Shown: one piece after another, positions 44,273 through 55,058 of the stretch
How the letters are laid out: each line of letters opens with the position of its first letter
Numbering within the stretch: position 1 is the stretch's first letter
NCBI GenBank assembly: GCA_004431415.1
Contig: QPMI01000062.1
Location: forward strand, 248,001 to 312,000
Length of the DNA stretch: 64,000 nucleotides
Reading direction: 5' to 3'
Origin: Cyanophora paradoxa
Taxonomy: Eukaryota > Glaucocystophyceae > Cyanophorales > Cyanophoraceae
The notes under the pieces: model-generated
What the model was told of the DNA's origin: nothing
Seen by the model: the letters and a program-made list of their open reading frames with translations, nothing else
The model's database searches: none
Made by a program: the position numbers and the translations under genes

Positions 44273-45369
44273 GCCCCCGGGGCCCCCGCGAGCCAGGGAC
44301 CGAGCCACGCGCCCCTTTCCTCTCTTCTCTCCATCTCCATGTAACTTGTGCAGTCTTCATAGCTCGTAGGGAACCAATTTTGCAGACCGGTAGTGGATAA
44401 TTGTGCTTGGTTTTGATTCGTGTTGCAGCTCTCAGTCGCATCGGCATCATGTCCAGTCCTGTTATCCATCTGCCTCTATACAGTGTAGCTATAGCTGTTC
44501 CTCATTCAAACCTCGCGCCGCTTGATGCGCTTCCCGAATAGGAAGCAGCTCTCACTTTAGTTTGAGTGCAGCAACCACCTCGTTCTTTCATTATTGCGTA
44601 GCGCAGCTTTTTAGGTAGTGTATACGTAACTTTCAAGGCAGCTCAAGGCACGAGTTTGTATTATATTTGACAAGAACCGTTACGTCCGGAGCTCGAGGGG
44701 GGACCGGGGGGCGTACTATAGCGGGGAGCGGGGGGGGAGTGCTCTTATTATAAATTATTTTAGCGGGCCACTGGCATGGGGACGCGCGGGGGGGGGGGGG
44801 GGGGGGGGGAGGGGGGGGAGATAGAGGGGCGGGGGGTGGGGGCAGCATTCCCGGAGTCCGCTCTATCAGAGTATTCAATCAACTTCGGAACGGAACAGGG
44901 ACACTGCTGTCGCAGAGGCCCTGTTGGAGGGGAAGGACCTCTTAATTATATAAGCTCTGAGCAGGAAAGGGGGTCCTGTGGAGTCTTGAGACTCTGAGAT
45001 CGGATAGCTGATAGGAGATCGGAGCTTGTGGGATCCGGAGGTGAAGCACTAGCCGCTGAGCGTTTGAAAAGAGAAGCGGGGCCTGCCGCAGTGCGAAGGC
45101 AGAACAGGTCAGATCTGCCAGAGTGCCTAGCTAGAGGCGCGGGATCCCGACTGCACCTTGGTGCTTTTTCCAGCACGCTGGAGCCCAAGCTCTAGCTGCT
45201 TGAAAACGAAGTGTGGACTGCGAACGCCAGGTTCCGTTGGCTTGAGCTCCTGAATCAGGCCTGCAGCAGCGCTCAAAAACAATAAGTTAGCAAGGAGAAA
45301 CGAGCAGCCGAGACGAGCAGAGCTGAGCGCGCGCATGCGCACTCATAGAAAAAGTTACGATGATGCCTC
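44273..45369. other. Long AT-richer intergenic region with poly-G tract
   Basis: This region of about 1.1 kb has distinctly lower GC. It contains a nearly pure G run at about 44788-44818 inside an ORF that is therefore meaningless. A minus-strand frame ending near 45127 begins MRALSSARLGCSFLLANLLF, which resembles a signal peptide. It is only about 70 codons and has no other support. Confidence 0.5.
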
Positions 45370-45990
45370 TCAGGCGCGAAGCGCGGTGTTGCGGCTCGTG
45401 GGAAGTGAGAAGCCAGCGAGTGCCGAGGCCAGGAGGCCGATGTGGTCGAACCTGGTGCGGCCGGAGGCAGACCGTTCTATGCGCACTGTGAGCATGGCGT
45501 ACTGAGGCACTAGATTGCCGATGGCAGCGCGGCGGCCGTCGCGCGAGCAAGAGCGCATCAGAGCCGTCGGCTTCTGTGCGCGCCCGGCGCGGGATTGCCG
45601 GGCGGCGCGCGAGCTCACCTTTCACCTCGCAAGAAAGCGGCATGGTTGAAGAGATCGCAGTCGCCGAGCTCGGATCTGCGGGCGGCAGGTGCGGGGCAGT
45701 CAGAACCATCGGCGCGCACTTGGCCAAGCGGCGCGCACCGGAACGCGGCGTCGCGGGCGCCTTCTTCTTGCACTGCCCGACGTGCTCATGAACATACAAG
45801 TGCGAGCACAGGAGCGCTGCGAGGTTGCACCGCCGCGGCGCGACGCCGCCCAGGTACCGGTACAAGCGCCATGCTGTAGGCTGTTTTGTTTTTCGGCGCA
45901 AGCCGTTCAACTTGATAAGGACGCATCAGCGGCATCCAAAGCAGCCGAACCGCGACAGAGGGCGCCATTATCACGCGCTCATTGCACCAG
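45370..45990 (-). CDS. Possible small multi-exon gene, unknown
   Basis: Minus-strand frames give GQCKKKAPATPRSGARRLAK, then QYAMLTVRIERSASGRT, then FDHIGLLASALAGFSLPTSR ending at a TGA at 45370. Splice-like GT/AG pairs are available between them. No family is recognised and the start is unknown; an ATG near 45982 (MAPSVAVRLL) or one inside the next frame are options. If real, it is head-to-head with the NACHT-TPR gene and its 5' end is within a few bases of that start codon. It could equally be the upstream regulatory region of that gene. Confidence 0.35.
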
Positions 45991-46000
45991 CTGATCGCAA

Positions 46001-49000
46001 ATGGGCTGCTGCCAGTCGAAACTGAATTCGAATGCAAGCGCTCGCAGCGCAGTGCCAACGGCAACGAGAACCGCGAAGCTCGAGGAAGTGACTGTAGTGG
46101 TTTCGGACCGTCCGCCGACCCCAGCGACCCGCCCACCGGACCCTTCCGCGCAGCCTAGACCTGCAGCCACACCTGCGCCTGCATCGACGACCCAGGCGTC
46201 GGCAGCTCGTCAAGATGGGGCACCCCAGCAGCTCACTGTGCACGGCGTGCCGGTAGAATGGCCAGCCGCTGCGGTCCGGGCTCCTTCGACGGCCCCGCGG
46301 CCGGCTGCGGCTCCCTCGGCCGCGCTCCGGGACGGTCTGCTGGCCCAGAAGCGCGTCGTGCGCATCTTCGTCTCCTCGACCTTCCGTGCGCGCGATTGGG
46401 ATCCTTCTAGGCCAGCGCAGGCCGCGGCCGCCCGTTCCTTTCTGACCTGTGGCCGCGCCCGCAGAGGACATGCAGGCGGAGCGGGACGCCATTCGCAGCT
46501 TCGTGAACCCGACGCTGAAGGCGATGTGCGTGGAGCGCGGGCTCTTCTTCCACTGCGTCGACCTCAGGCCCGGCCCGCCTGCGATTCAATCTGGCCTCCC
46601 CCGGACTGAGGCCGCGCGCCGCAGGTGGGGCATCAACGAGGAGGCGTGCCAGGCGGGCGAGGTGACGCTCCTGTGCCTGCGAGAGGTCTTCCGCAGCACG
46701 CACTTCGTCGGCCTGCTCAAGGTGCCGCCCTTCCTGCGCGACGCCCGGGGCCGGGGCCGGGGGGCCCGCCGACGGAGCGCGGCGCGACGCAGGCTCGCTA
46801 CGGGTGGCACCTGCGGCCCGACGCGCCCGCCAGCGACACGGGCAACGGCCTCTTCCGCCTGTGCGCACCATTCCGGGAGCCCGTCCCCTCCGAGGAGCCG
46901 CCAGTGACCGGAGGCGCTGGGCAGGAACCTGGATCGCGCCGCGGAGGAGTTCCCCTGGGTGCGCGAGTGGGAGGACCGCAGCGTGACCGAGATCGGTGCA
47001 TGCGCGAGCGGGCTCCGGGCCGCGGCCGCCCTCTTAAGCGGCCGCGCGCAGAGATCCGCGCGTGTGTGCTCGGCGGCGCGGCGCGGACCGCAGGGGCGGG
47101 GCCCCCAGCCCCGCGCCTCGAGGTGCGGCCCCGCCCACAACGGCCGACTTTTGGTGCCGTTGGCTCACGGTCCTCCCTCAGGCGATGCGCGGGAAGAGCT
47201 TGTTTTACGTGGCCGGGCCGGGCCTGATGCGGGACGCGGTCGCCGCCGGCGGGGCCGGGGAGGGCCCCTACGCCGAGCAGCGCCTGGAGGCGCTGAAGGG
47301 CGAGATCCGCGCTGCCGGCCTGCCCGTCGTTGAGTACCCCGACGCCCAGCGGCTCGCCCTCGCCATGCGCGACGCCCTCCAGGCAGTGCGCGCGTACCCC
47401 GGCGCCGATCGCCCGCGCGCCCCCTGACCACGGCCGCAGAGGCTCGAGCAGGAGTTCCCGCTCCAGAGGGAGCGGCCGTGGCTAGAGGCGGAGCGGGCGC
47501 AGCACGAGGCGTTCGCGGCGTCGCGACAGCGCGTCTTCGTGCGCAACCCGGAGGACATAGACGCGCTGAGCGCCTACGCGGCGGCCTCGGGCCCCGAGGT
47601 CCTCGTCCTCCACGGCGAGGGCGGCTGCGGCAAGAGTGGTGCGCGTGCGGCCATCGGGCGCGTGTGCGTAGTCCCGTTGCTGACGGTGGGCGGCCGGGCA
47701 GCGCTGCTTGCGAACTGGGCACGGGAGTGGGCCGCATCGTACCCCGACGACCTGGTGGTCGTGCACTTCATCGGCGGATCCCAGAGCAGCTCGCTGCTCG
47801 CGTCGGTCGCCCGGTTCGCGTACCCCACCGCGCCTCGTCCTCCACGCGTCCCGCCAATTCCGGGCTGCCTGGCAGACGCATCAGCGAGGAGGTCTGCAGC
47901 CGATGGCCCGGGGCCGAGGACATCGACGTTTGTGGCACGGACGCCGAGGTGGCGGCCCACCTGAGCGCCTTCCTCGCTGCAAACTCCGGCTGGCCTTTCC
48001 GCGCTGTCCTCATCCTAGACGGACTGGACCAGCTGCGGGGTGACCCCGCTGCGCGCAACCTCGCATGGCTCCCGCCCTCCGCCGGCCTCTGCCTCCGCAT
48101 CTTCGTCTCGAGCCTGCGCGGTGCGGCTCCCGCTGCGGCTGAGCCTTGGCGCCCCATCAACGCGGCCCGGTAGGCCCGACGCTGGACGCCGCGATGGCGA
48201 GGGCGCACATCGCCCGCAAGGTCGTGCCCCTCACGGAGCCCCGGCGCCGGAGGCTGGTCGAGAGCGTGCTGAAGGAGCAGGGGCGCGCCCTGTCCGACGA
48301 GCGCCTCGAGCGGATCGTGCACGCCGACGCTTGCCGCAACGCGCTCTTCCTGACCGTCCTCCTCGACGAGCTCTCGAACGTCTCTGTTCACGCAAATCTC
48401 GACTCCGACATTGACGCCTTCCTTGGCTGCGGGGACGAGCCACGGGACCTCTTCCGGCTCGTCCTGCGCCGCCTCGGCTCGCGCCACGGGGCGACCCTCG
48501 TGCGGGACATTGCGTCGGCCATCGCCTGTGCGCGGCACGGGATGGCGGAGGACGAGCTCAGGGCCTTCGTAAGCGTGGATGCGACCGGCGGGCCGCGGGA
48601 GGTCGACTGGAGCCTCTTCTGGCACGACTTCCTGGGGCTCGTCGTCTGCCGTGACGGGCCATACACCTTCTTCCACCGATGCACAGCGGAGGCGGCGGAG
48701 CTCGAGTTCGGCCTTGCGGGCGAGCAGTCAGCGAAGCAGCGGGCGGCCGTCCACGCGCGGCTGGGCGAGTTCTTTGCCTCGCAGCCGGCCTCGCAGCGGC
48801 GCGCGGAGGAGGGCCCGTGGGCGCTGGCACGGGGCGGGTCCGACTGGGGCGAGCATCTGGCGGGGATCCTGTGCGATGCCGACGTCCTTGCGCGCCTGGA
48901 CGGCTACGAGCTGGTGGAGCTCTGGCTCGCGAGCGGGCGGTCCGACGAGGCCGCAGGGCGCTACGCAAAGGCGCTCCGGTTGGGGGGAGAGGAGGCGGAC

Positions 49001-51077
49001 CCTGGCCAGCTGAGCAGTGCTGGCCTCTTGCTGAGGAGGATGGGACGAGCCAGTGAAGGCATCCGGTTCTTGCAGGTGAGGCGGTGCTTTCTTGGCCATT
49101 CAGGTATACTGTGGGAATGCTTAAATTGCCGCGTAGTTAAATTGCCAAGTTCGACCAAAATCAGAATTGCCGTGACGATAGATTGCCGAGACTCTGGATT
49201 TCTTCTATGGCGCCACACAAAAGCAGCCGTTTAGCCCTACCCCCTGAGAATTGCCATGGCTCAAAATTGCCGAATTCGGCCTCTCGGCAATAAACGGCAA
49301 TTTAAAACATCGGCTAAAAAAGCACTCCTACAGTATATGGCCTGCTCGCTCAACTCCCCCGCCCCTCGCAGGAGGCACTAAGGCTGCGCAAGAAGGAGCT
49401 GGGGCTGGAGCATCCGGACGTTGCGTCGACGATGCAGAACCTGGCCATCATGCTGAATGCCCAAGGCGACTACGCGGCGGCGCGGCGCATGTATGAGGTG
49501 TGGCGCACGTCTCCCTGGATCGTTGTGGCCCTGCTCCTTCGAGGCACCCACCTGGCCCGCATCGCGCAGGAGGCACTAATGCTGCGCAAGAAGGCGTTGG
49601 GGCCGGAGCACCCGGACGTTGCGATGACAATGCAGAACCTGGCCGTCGTGCTGAATGCCCAAGGTGACTACGCGGCGGCACGGCCCATGTACGAGGTGTG
49701 GCGCTCGTCTCCCTAGATCGTTGTGGCCGTCCTTCTTCCTCCGTGCTCCCAACACGGCTGCCCCTCACAGGAGGCTCTGCGAGTGCGCAAGAAGGCGTTG
49801 GGGCCGGAGCACCCGGCCGTCGCGTCGACGATGCAGAACCTGGCCGTCGTGCTGAAGGCCCAGGGCGACTACGCGGCAGCGCGGCCCATGTACGAGGTGC
49901 AGCACACATCCCTTTGGATCGTTGTGGCCCTGCTCCTTCGAGGCACCCACCTGGCCCGCATCGCGCAGGAGGCACTGAGGCTGCGCAAGAAGGCGTTGGG
50001 GCCGGAGCACCCAGACGTCGCAATGACAATGCAGAACCTGGCCATCGTGCTGAAGGCCCAAGGCGACTATGAGGCGGCACGGCCCATGTACGAGGTGTGG
50101 CGCTCGTCTCCCTAGATCGTTGCGGCCGTCCTTCTTCCTCCGTGCTCCCAACACGGCTGCCCCTAACAGGAGGCTCTGCGAGTGCGCAAGAAGGCGTTGG
50201 GGCCGGAGCACCCGGACGTTGCGTCGACGATGCAGAACCTGGCCAACGTGCTGAAGGCCCAGGGCGACTACGAGGCGGCGCGGCCCATGTACGAGGTGCA
50301 GCACACACCCCTTTGGATCGTTGTGGCCCTGCTCCTTCGAGGCACCCACCTGGCCCGCATCGTGCAGGAGGCACTAATGCTGCGCAAGAAGGCGCTGGGG
50401 CCAGAGCACCCGGACGTCGCGATGACAATGCAGAACCTGGCCAATGTGCTAACGGACCTGGACGACTACGAGGCAGCGAGGCCCATGTATGAGGTGCGGC
50501 GCGCGTGCCCCTGGATTGATGTGCCCTGCTCCTTTCTCGGAGTCCCCAATCCAGGCTGCCCCTTGCAGGAGGCTCTGCGGGTGCGCAAGAAGGCGCTGGG
50601 GCCAGAGCACCCGGCCGTCGCGTCGACGATGCAGAACCTGGCTTCCCTGCTGGAGGACCAGGGCGACTACGAGGCGGCACGGCCCATGTACGAGGTATGG
50701 CGCGTCCCCCTGGATCGTTGTGGCCATGCTCCTGCCTCCCGAGGTCCCGACCCAGGCCGTCCCTTGCAGGAGGCGCTGCGGATGCGCAAGAAGGCGCTGG
50801 GTCCAGAGCACCCGGACACGGCGTGGTCAATGTATGGCCTCGGGGACCTCCTCTTGAAGATGGGGACGAGTGCGGCGCTCTCTGAGGCCGTACTGCTCTT
50901 CGAGGTGCGCGCACGGTTGTGGCCCTGGGTTCTGCCGGCGCGGCCCGTCTGATGGCTGCCCGCGCCGCCTCCAAATCGCAGGCCGCGCTCCCAGCGCTCG
51001 AGAAGGCCCTGGGGCCTCAGCACGCGAAGACGTCGCAGGTTCGGCGAGCACTGAAAGACGTCAGGAAAAAGTCATAA
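46001..51077 (+). CDS. NPHP3-like DUF4062-NACHT-TPR protein, N-terminally lipidated
   Basis: The ATG at 46001 starts MGCCQSK, a textbook N-myristoylation plus palmitoylation signal; nephrocystin-3 is also myristoylated. A Pro/Ala-rich linker precedes a DUF4062 domain (VVRIFVSSTFQDMQAERDAI, then LFFHCVDLRWGINEEA, then CLREVFRSTHFVGLL). A STAND/NACHT NTPase follows with Walker A HGEGGCGKS (split by an intron in the motif) and Walker B FRAVLILDGLDQL, then a helical region (ELVELWLASGRSDEAAGRYA). The C-terminus is seven 42-residue kinesin-light-chain-type TPRs, each exactly one 126-bp exon, plus a degenerate eighth (50770-50904) and a short last exon ending at the TAA at 51075. Known relatives act at cilia (NPHP3) or as STAND signalling ATPases in immunity and heterokaryon incompatibility. 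Which applies here is not decidable from the sequence. The intron at 49076-49371 carries a MITE-like element. Confidence 0.88.
49121..49305. mobile_element. MITE-like element in a NACHT-TPR intron
   Basis: TTAAATTGCCG at 49121-49131 is matched by its exact reverse complement CGGCAATTTAA at 49295-49305. The ends can be read as TTAA target duplications around inverted repeats ATTGCCG. The interior holds several more (A)ATTGCC strings near 49139, 49165, 49182, 49251 and 49264. There is no transposase. The stretch is AT-rich compared with the exons. It fills most of the only long intron in the gene. Confidence 0.7.
49372..50904 (+). repeat. 399-bp higher-order tandem repeat of TPR exons plus introns
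   Basis: TPR exons are 49372-49497, 49570-49695, 49771-49896, 49969-50094, 50170-50295, 50368-50493, 50569-50694 and a longer, divergent 50770-50904. Odd exons start exactly 399 bp apart (49372, 49771, 50170, 50569). The unit is two 126-bp exons with one 72-nt and one 75-nt intron. Introns of the same type (those containing CTGCTCCTTCGAGGCACC, or those containing CCTCCGTGCTCCCAACACGG) are nearly identical. The last repeats are more diverged. Confidence 0.95.
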
Positions 51078-51596
51078 CATCACTGACAGAAGAGTTCAAA
51101 ATGGATTCAAATGCATATGGATTCAAATTCAAAATGGATTCAAATTCGCAACAGGATATATGTATTCAAAACAAGCGAGTTCCTGCGCATGCAAGTTCGA
51201 ATTCCGCTCTTTGCTTGAAAATTAAACGGGGCCCGGCCCGCAACCGCGCGCGGTTACTGTTGAGAGGATCGACTACGCCGCCTAGTAGCTTCGAATTATA
51301 GCTTGGTCTAGCTATCACAGTATAGCTTCTAGATCTACGTACAGCAACGCTATCAGGGACCGTCTAGCTATATATAGCTATAGCGCAGGAACACTAGAGC
51401 GCATTCTGTCAGAAAATAAAATTAACTTGTTGGGGAATTCGAAGGACCGTCGGACCCCCTTCCGAGGCCCTGATCATGAGCCTCGGAGCTCCGGAGGCCT
51501 GATCATTAGGGGGGCAGCGCGCTAGGCGACAATTGCAAACTTGAAAATGCATAGATAATTAATATTATTGCGGGACCGGACACTGATCGATATCCC
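51078..51596. other. AT-rich intergenic region, left of the nitrate-transporter fragment
   Basis: This DNA is markedly AT-rich. It contains short direct repeats (AAAATGGATTCAAATTC-type strings at 51099-51145) and several TATAGCTA palindromic strings near 51300-51380. No gene is supported. Confidence 0.55.
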
Positions 51597-51764
51597 GGCA
51601 TCTGCGTGATCCTGTTCACCCGCGACCTGCCGGACGGGAACTACCGCGACCTTGAGAAGAAGGGCCTCAAGCCCAAGGTGGATACGAAGGCGGCGGTCAA
51701 GATCGCGCTGTCGGACTACCGCACCTACATCTTCGCCCTCAACTACGCCGTCTGCTTCGGATGA
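51597..51764 (+). pseudogene. Isolated exon fragment of an NNP/NRT2-type nitrate transporter
   Basis: A 55-codon frame ending in TGA at 51762 reads GICVILFTRDLPDGNYRDLE, then KKGLKPKVDT, then ALSDYRTYIFALNYAVCFG. This matches the stretch of NRT2 / nitrate-nitrite porter (MFS) proteins around the central loop, where the motif DLPDGNY and the helix after NYRTW/Y are hallmarks. There is no start codon and no neighbouring exon that I can find. Flanking DNA on both sides is AT-rich. The codons are GC-rich like the genes around it, so it appears recently acquired or still under selection. Confidence 0.8.
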
Positions 51765-52428
51765 TCCGATGATCAGGATACAATATGAATAATACGCCGC
51801 GTCTATATAGCTAGCCCCGTTACTAAGTTAATTACCATCCGATGATCGATTTTCGACCACTGCAGCCTGGCAGCTACACGTGAATTGAATACTAATATAC
51901 TATGATATAGCACTCGTGTACTACGGTAGCTTAGTAGCCGCTGAGCTGTTCGAATTCAATTGCAAGGCCCGAGGACTTCAGGCTTGCTTTACTAGTTAAG
52001 CTTGAAGCTTGCAATTGATCATGAGGCCCGCGGCCCTGACATCCGATCATGAGGTGCCGCCGGCGCGCCCGGGGCCGTGGGGCCTGGGGCATGCGCACAG
52101 CCTGCAGCTGGCACGCCTGACTCAGTGATCCGATGCCATGATGATCATGAGGTGGCCCGAACTTCGGAACTTGGAAGCCTTGAATATTAATTCGAAGCTG
52201 TAGGGCTTTGGGTCCCAGGGCCCACTGGCCCAGCCTAGCTGGCCCCAACCCGCCTGGGGGCCAGGGGGCGGGGCCGGGCGCCCGGCCACTGACCCCGACC
52301 ACTGGCCCCGCAGTGAGGCCCCGGCTCCCTATTAGAAAAAATAATCAATTACAGAATATGTATGCGAGTCAGAAGGATGCGACGCAAAAAGTTACAGGGG
52401 GCGGGCGCTGATCATGAGCGGGCGCAGG
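51765..52428. other. AT-rich intergenic region, right of the fragment
   Basis: Many TATAGC, TTAATTA and GATCATGA-type strings occur and the stretch has no coding signal. The string GATCATGAGG recurs near 52016, 52047 and 52142, hinting at decayed repeats. Nothing else is supported. Confidence 0.5.
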
Positions 52429-53549
52429 CTAGCGGGGCGTAGGGAAGAGGGGACTGGAGGGGTTGTGGTAGATGGACTGAGGGGCGTCGAAGGAGTCGTA
52501 GGGGGTCGGATCGGGGAGGGAGGAGGGCCGGGAGGCGCGCGGGGGGCGGCCGGAGCCGTAGCCAGCGCCGGGCGTGCTCCCGAGGCTGCTCCTGGCGACC
52601 ATGTCGTACCTCGGCTCCATGCCCTCCAGCTCCCGCACGGGGCTCTCCGTGTGCATCCGCGGCAGCAGCGCTGGCCGGATCCCCGGCGTTTCTGTCGGCC
52701 CCTCCAGCGCCGCCCTCGCCGGCGGGTCCGGCGACGGCGTCACCAGCGATCTGCTCGCCGCCGTCAGGGGCGGGCTGGGCGGAACAGAATGGCGGCGCGA
52801 CGAGGCGGACCGGAAGAGGTTCAAGATACGCTCGCCGAAGGGAGTGGAGTTGACGAACGAGCCGCAGGTAACCTCCTGTAACGGCGATCAGCAGGGCGCG
52901 GTCCAGCGAGCGGGAGCGCAGCGGACCGGCGGATCTTCCCGCTTGACGAGCTCCCGTGACTTCATTTCCTCAACCTTCCTTCTCAGGTCCTCAATGTACG
53001 CGTTCTTCTTGTCGATCTGCTTCTGGAACTGCTTCTTCAGGATAGCTAGCTGCGCCTTGTTTACGTTCTTCATGGTCTCCATGTCCTCCGCCATCTTTTT
53101 TAGGTTCTCTTCTGCGGTCTGCAAGACGCAGTCTGTTAAGGGAGTCCCGGCGCCCAGCGGCGGCGGGCCGACCTTCAGTGCGTTGAGGGCGCGGTTCTTC
53201 CGCTTCTGCTCCTCCCGCAGCAGCAACTCCACTTCCTGGTATCTCCGAAGGGGCACTGCGATAAACGAACCAGCTCAGGGCGAGCGCGGAGGGTGCGGCA
53301 GCTCAAGGGCGAGCGCACCCATAGGCTCCCCTGCGAGCTTGTTCCGGGGGCTAAGCTGCGATTCGCCGCCCGTCCCTGCTCCTTCAGGTGCTCCGGGGTC
53401 CATCCCGATCCCGTTGTGTGCGTTCTCGTCTGGTGGAGGGCGGTCGGAGCCAGTGAGCGTGGTGGGCGGCGTTGAGGCGTAACGGGGGCCTTGGCGAGCC
53501 TAAGCCGGTCGACCAGAGGCCGCTTACCTGTGCCGAAGGGCGAGGGCAT
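52429..53549 (-). CDS. Unknown protein with a central coiled coil
   Basis: The ATG at 53549 (MPSPFGTG) is followed closely by a consensus GTAAGC donor. Small exons give GGESQLSPRNKLAG and a proline-rich piece. The clearest exon encodes a long helix: LRRYQEVELLLREEQKRKNR, then NLKKMAEDMETMKNVNKAQL, then KKQFQKQIDKKNAYIEDLRR. The last exon begins near 52869 (EVTCGSFVNSTPFGERILNL). It continues as a Ser/Pro/Arg-rich, probably disordered tail ending at the TAG at 52429. No family is recognised. The coiled coil suggests a structural or cytoskeletal partner. The start lies about 230 bp from the divergent dephospho-CoA kinase. Confidence 0.7.
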
Positions 53550-53777
53550 CGGTCTCCGCAGAGAAGCGCTCACGGCCTCTGGCGCACGGCGGAGGTCTCG
53601 GAATTGGTCTGGGCGCACGGCGGACAACTGCTGCGACGCTACAGCTAGCTCCCAGCTGCAGAACGCTTCGACAGGGCGCGAGTCCGCACACAACGCTTTC
53701 TGGCAAGTCCCGATCCGCGTACCCCCTCACAGCAGTCAGGCTGAGTCAGCCTGAGTCAGGCTGTCGCCGGCGCTACG

Positions 53778-54968
53778 ATGCTGCTCGTCGGGCTCACCGG
53801 CGGCATAGCCACCGGCAAGTCGAGGTGCTCGCGCTCCCGCACGTTCGTCGCCGTGTAGTCCGACCGTACCGCAGCGTGTCGACCTACTTCAAGGAGCGTG
53901 GCGTGCCGGTTGTTGACGCAGATTACATCGCAAGGTTCGTGTGCCGATATGAAACGCAGTCCTTGTCTTCCGCTGACACCTGCCCGCGCAGGGAGGTGGT
54001 CAAAGCCGGGTCCCCAGCGCTGCAGGAGATCGAGCAGGAGTTCGGACACGGCGTCATACTATCAAATGGAGAGTTAAACAGGGAGGCTCTGGGCAAAATT
54101 ATCTTTGGCGACAGCGCGAAGAAGAGGTGTGTGGTGCGCGTGCGGGAAACGTTTGCCTTTGACCCGCAGCCTGCAGACGCCTCGAGCACATCACGCACCC
54201 GCGCATCCAGCGCGGGATACTGCAGCGCATCTTCCAGTACTACTGGGCGGGGTGCGCCGCGAGCTCCTGCGCCGCCGCAAGCCGAGCGCCGAGCGCGTCT
54301 CCGCAGCTGCCCCGTCGTCGTGCTGGACGTTCCGCTGCTGCTGACCTCTCCGCTCCGGCACCTGGTCAAAGTGATCGTCGTTGTCGATGTAGACGAGGAG
54401 ACGCAGCGCAAGCGCTTGCTGGCTCGCGACGGGGCGCGCATAGGCAAGGTCCGTACGCTGTTCGCCTTGGCCGAAGCACTGAGCAGCGGGCGCTGAGCCG
54501 AGAGATGCTGCAGACGCCGGAGGAGGCGGAGGAGGAGGCGAGGAAGCGCATCGCCTCGCAGGTGCCGCGGGATCAGCGGCTCCGCGCGGCCGACGTTGTC
54601 ATCGGTGCGGGCCGCCTTGAACCCCCGCCTCGGGCCCCATGCCGAGCGCGACACGGCGCCGCAGACAACAGCGGAAGCCTGGAAGACACGCGCGCGGCAG
54701 CGCGGCGATGGCTGGACGCCGCGACCGGCTCGGACGGCCCGTGCAGGGCGGAGATGAGCGCCGCCCTGTGGCCCTTCCGCGCCGTCCGCGCCCGCAGGTC
54801 CACCCCTGCTCGCAATCGTGCCGAGCGCGCTCCTGACGCAGGCGCAGCTGGTGGCTCTCGGCGGCGCTGTGGCTCGCCTTCGCCGCGTGCGCCCCGCTGC
54901 GCCTCTTCCTCGGGACGCCGGAGGACGTCGCCGCGCACTTCGCCGCCAGCCACAGGCCCAAGCCCTAG
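53778..54968 (+). CDS. coaE: Dephospho-CoA kinase (CoaE/DCAKD)
   Basis: This enzyme phosphorylates dephospho-CoA with ATP, the last step of coenzyme A synthesis. Exon 1 from the ATG at 53778 is MLLVGLTGGIATGKS, the P-loop. Next come VSTYFKERGVPVVDADYIAR (the DAD motif), EVVKAGSPALQEIEQEFGHG, EALGKIIFGD, LEHITHPRIQRGI, VVLDVPLLLTSPLRHLVKVI, VDVDEETQRKRLLARDG, then EEAEEEARKRIASQVPRDQR with RAADVVI, and DNSGSLEDTRAAARRWLD. This is the full CoaE order including the lid. A possible C-terminal hydrophobic helix (LSAALWLAFAACAPLRLFL) would tether it to a membrane. That exon's phase is uncertain, so the end at 54968 is tentative. Eight or so short introns are present. Confidence 0.9.
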
Positions 54969-55058
54969 GCCGCCGCCGCGTCCGCCGAGCTGGAACTGGG
55001 ATCCTTTCCTGAGAGGCACTAGAGGCGTATGCTACCTGTCTGGCCTACCCTAGCTTCC

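Noticed and set aside
45127-45342. Short frame with a signal-peptide-like start
   Set aside because: It is about 70 codons, with a hydrophobic start but no supporting exon, no family and low-GC surroundings. It is not enough to call a gene.
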